This document shows, one piece after another, positions 5,509 to 5,944 of a DNA stretch of 5,944 nt. This DNA is from Desulfobulbaceae bacterium UBA5173. Lineage in GTDB: Bacteria; Desulfobacterota; Desulfobulbia; Desulfobulbales; Desulfobulbaceae. Position numbers and translations under genes: made by a program. Every line of letters starts with the position of its first letter. The first letter of the stretch is position 1. The DNA lies in contig DHWV01000020.1 in assembly GCA_002413355.1 (NCBI GenBank), forward strand, positions 1-5,944. Direction: 5' to 3'. The notes beneath the pieces are model-generated. The model worked only from the letters and a program-made list of their open reading frames with translations, was not told the origin of the DNA and did no database searches.

Positions 5509-5944
5509 ATGGAACGTATCACGATTGATCCCATCACCCGCCTGGAAGGACATGGCAAGATCGACATCTTCTTAGACGCGAACGGCGATGTCGCCAACTC
5601 CTATTTCCAGATTCCTGAGCTGCGCGGCTTTGAACGTTTCTGCGTGGGCCGCCCGGTGGAGGATATGCCCCTGCTGACCAACCGCATCTGCGGTGTCTGC
5701 CCTGAGGCGCACCACATGGCCAGTGCCAAGGCCGGAGATGCTGTGTATCAAGTTGACCCGCCGCGCCCGGCCAAGCTCCTGCGCGAGCTGCTCTACATGG
5801 CCTTTTACTGCACCGACCACACCACCCATTTCTACGCCTTGGGCGGGCCAGACTTTATTGTCGGGCCGGACGCGCCTGTGTCCGAGCGCAACATCCTCGG
5901 CGTGATCCGCAAAGTGGGCTTGGAGATCGGCGGCAAGGTCATCC
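5509..5944 (+). CDS. mvhA: Group 3c [NiFe]-hydrogenase large subunit (MvhA), N-terminal part, cut by window end
   Basis: MvhA holds the NiFe(CN)2CO active site that oxidises H2. Only the first 145 codons are visible, about a third of a typical large subunit. The protein opens with MERITIDPITRLEGHGKI, the conserved start of NiFe large subunits, including E13. The N-terminal metal-binding motif L1 is RICGVCPEAH at 59-68: C61 and C64 are two of the four cysteines around nickel and iron, and H68 completes RxCGxCxxxH. The C-terminal DPCxxC motif and the maturation-cleavage tail lie beyond the window and cannot be checked. The GHG/ICGVCPEAH forms suit group 3 enzymes, and the mvhG/mvhD context supports 3c. 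The gene starts 9 nt after mvhG. It must continue to the right; whether a maturation protease or further Hdr partner follows cannot be seen. Confidence 0.95.
   Translation, partial: MERITIDPITRLEGHGKIDIFLDANGDVANSYFQIPELRGFERFCVGRPVEDMPLLTNRICGVCPEAHHMASAKAGDAVYQVDPPRPAKLLRELLYMAFYCTDHTTHFYALGGPDFIVGPDAPVSERNILGVIRKVGLEIGGKVI

Larger units (their letters stand above)
458..5944 (+). other. hdrCBA-mvhDGA operon (right end outside window)
   Basis: Six genes on one strand have either overlapping start/stop codons (1, 4 and 4 nt) or gaps of 11 and 9 nt, each with its own GGAGG-like site. No terminator-like stem with a T run occurs between any of them. A single transcript from the promoter near 337-366 is the simplest reading. 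The order groups the reductase module (hdrCBA) before the hydrogenase module (mvhDGA). Together they encode all subunits needed for H2-driven, flavin-based electron bifurcation to ferredoxin and a disulfide. No polyferredoxin gene (mvhB) lies inside the visible part. Confidence 0.9.

Overview
The window looks like a piece of an anaerobic bacterial chromosome. It carries, on the + strand, the 5' and central part of an operon for a cytoplasmic electron-bifurcating hydrogenase–heterodisulfide reductase complex, in the order hdrC-hdrB-hdrA-mvhD-mvhG-mvhA. Five genes are complete and mvhA runs off the right edge. A bacterial rather than methanogen host is inferred from the AGGAGG-type ribosome binding sites before every gene, a sigma70-like TATAAT hexamer upstream, a bacterial-type IS5-family transposase end next door, and moderately GC-rich codon use. 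A sulfate-reducing or syntrophic lineage such as Desulfobacterota is a reasonable guess, but nothing in the window proves it.

Layout: positions 2-253 hold the last 83 codons of an IS5-family DDE transposase whose start lies outside the window; the element's right end is probably just after the stop codon. Positions 254-457 are intergenic, with a candidate promoter (TTGCAC-18 nt-TATAAT) and a short hairpin at the predicted start of the transcript. From 458 onward the genes are packed head to tail: hdrC/hdrB share 1 nt, hdrB/hdrA share 4 nt, hdrA and mvhD are 11 nt apart, mvhD/mvhG share 4 nt, and mvhG and mvhA are 9 nt apart.

How the parts work together (family knowledge from methanogen HdrABC-MvhADG): MvhA/MvhG oxidise H2 at a NiFe site and pass electrons through three FeS clusters to the [2Fe-2S] protein MvhD, which hands them in pairs to the FAD of HdrA. 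HdrA splits each pair, sending one electron through its ferredoxin domains to ferredoxin and the other through HdrC to the two noncubane [4Fe-4S] clusters of HdrB, where a disulfide is reduced. All the cysteine sets needed for this are visible and intact here. In methanogens the disulfide is CoM-S-S-CoB; in a bacterium the physiological acceptor is not established, and this is the main open biological question.

I did not find a wholly new system. The points worth a second look are the unknown disulfide substrate, the insertion-sequence end close to the operon promoter, the structured leader, and a clear leucine-codon shift between hdrC and the genes after it.
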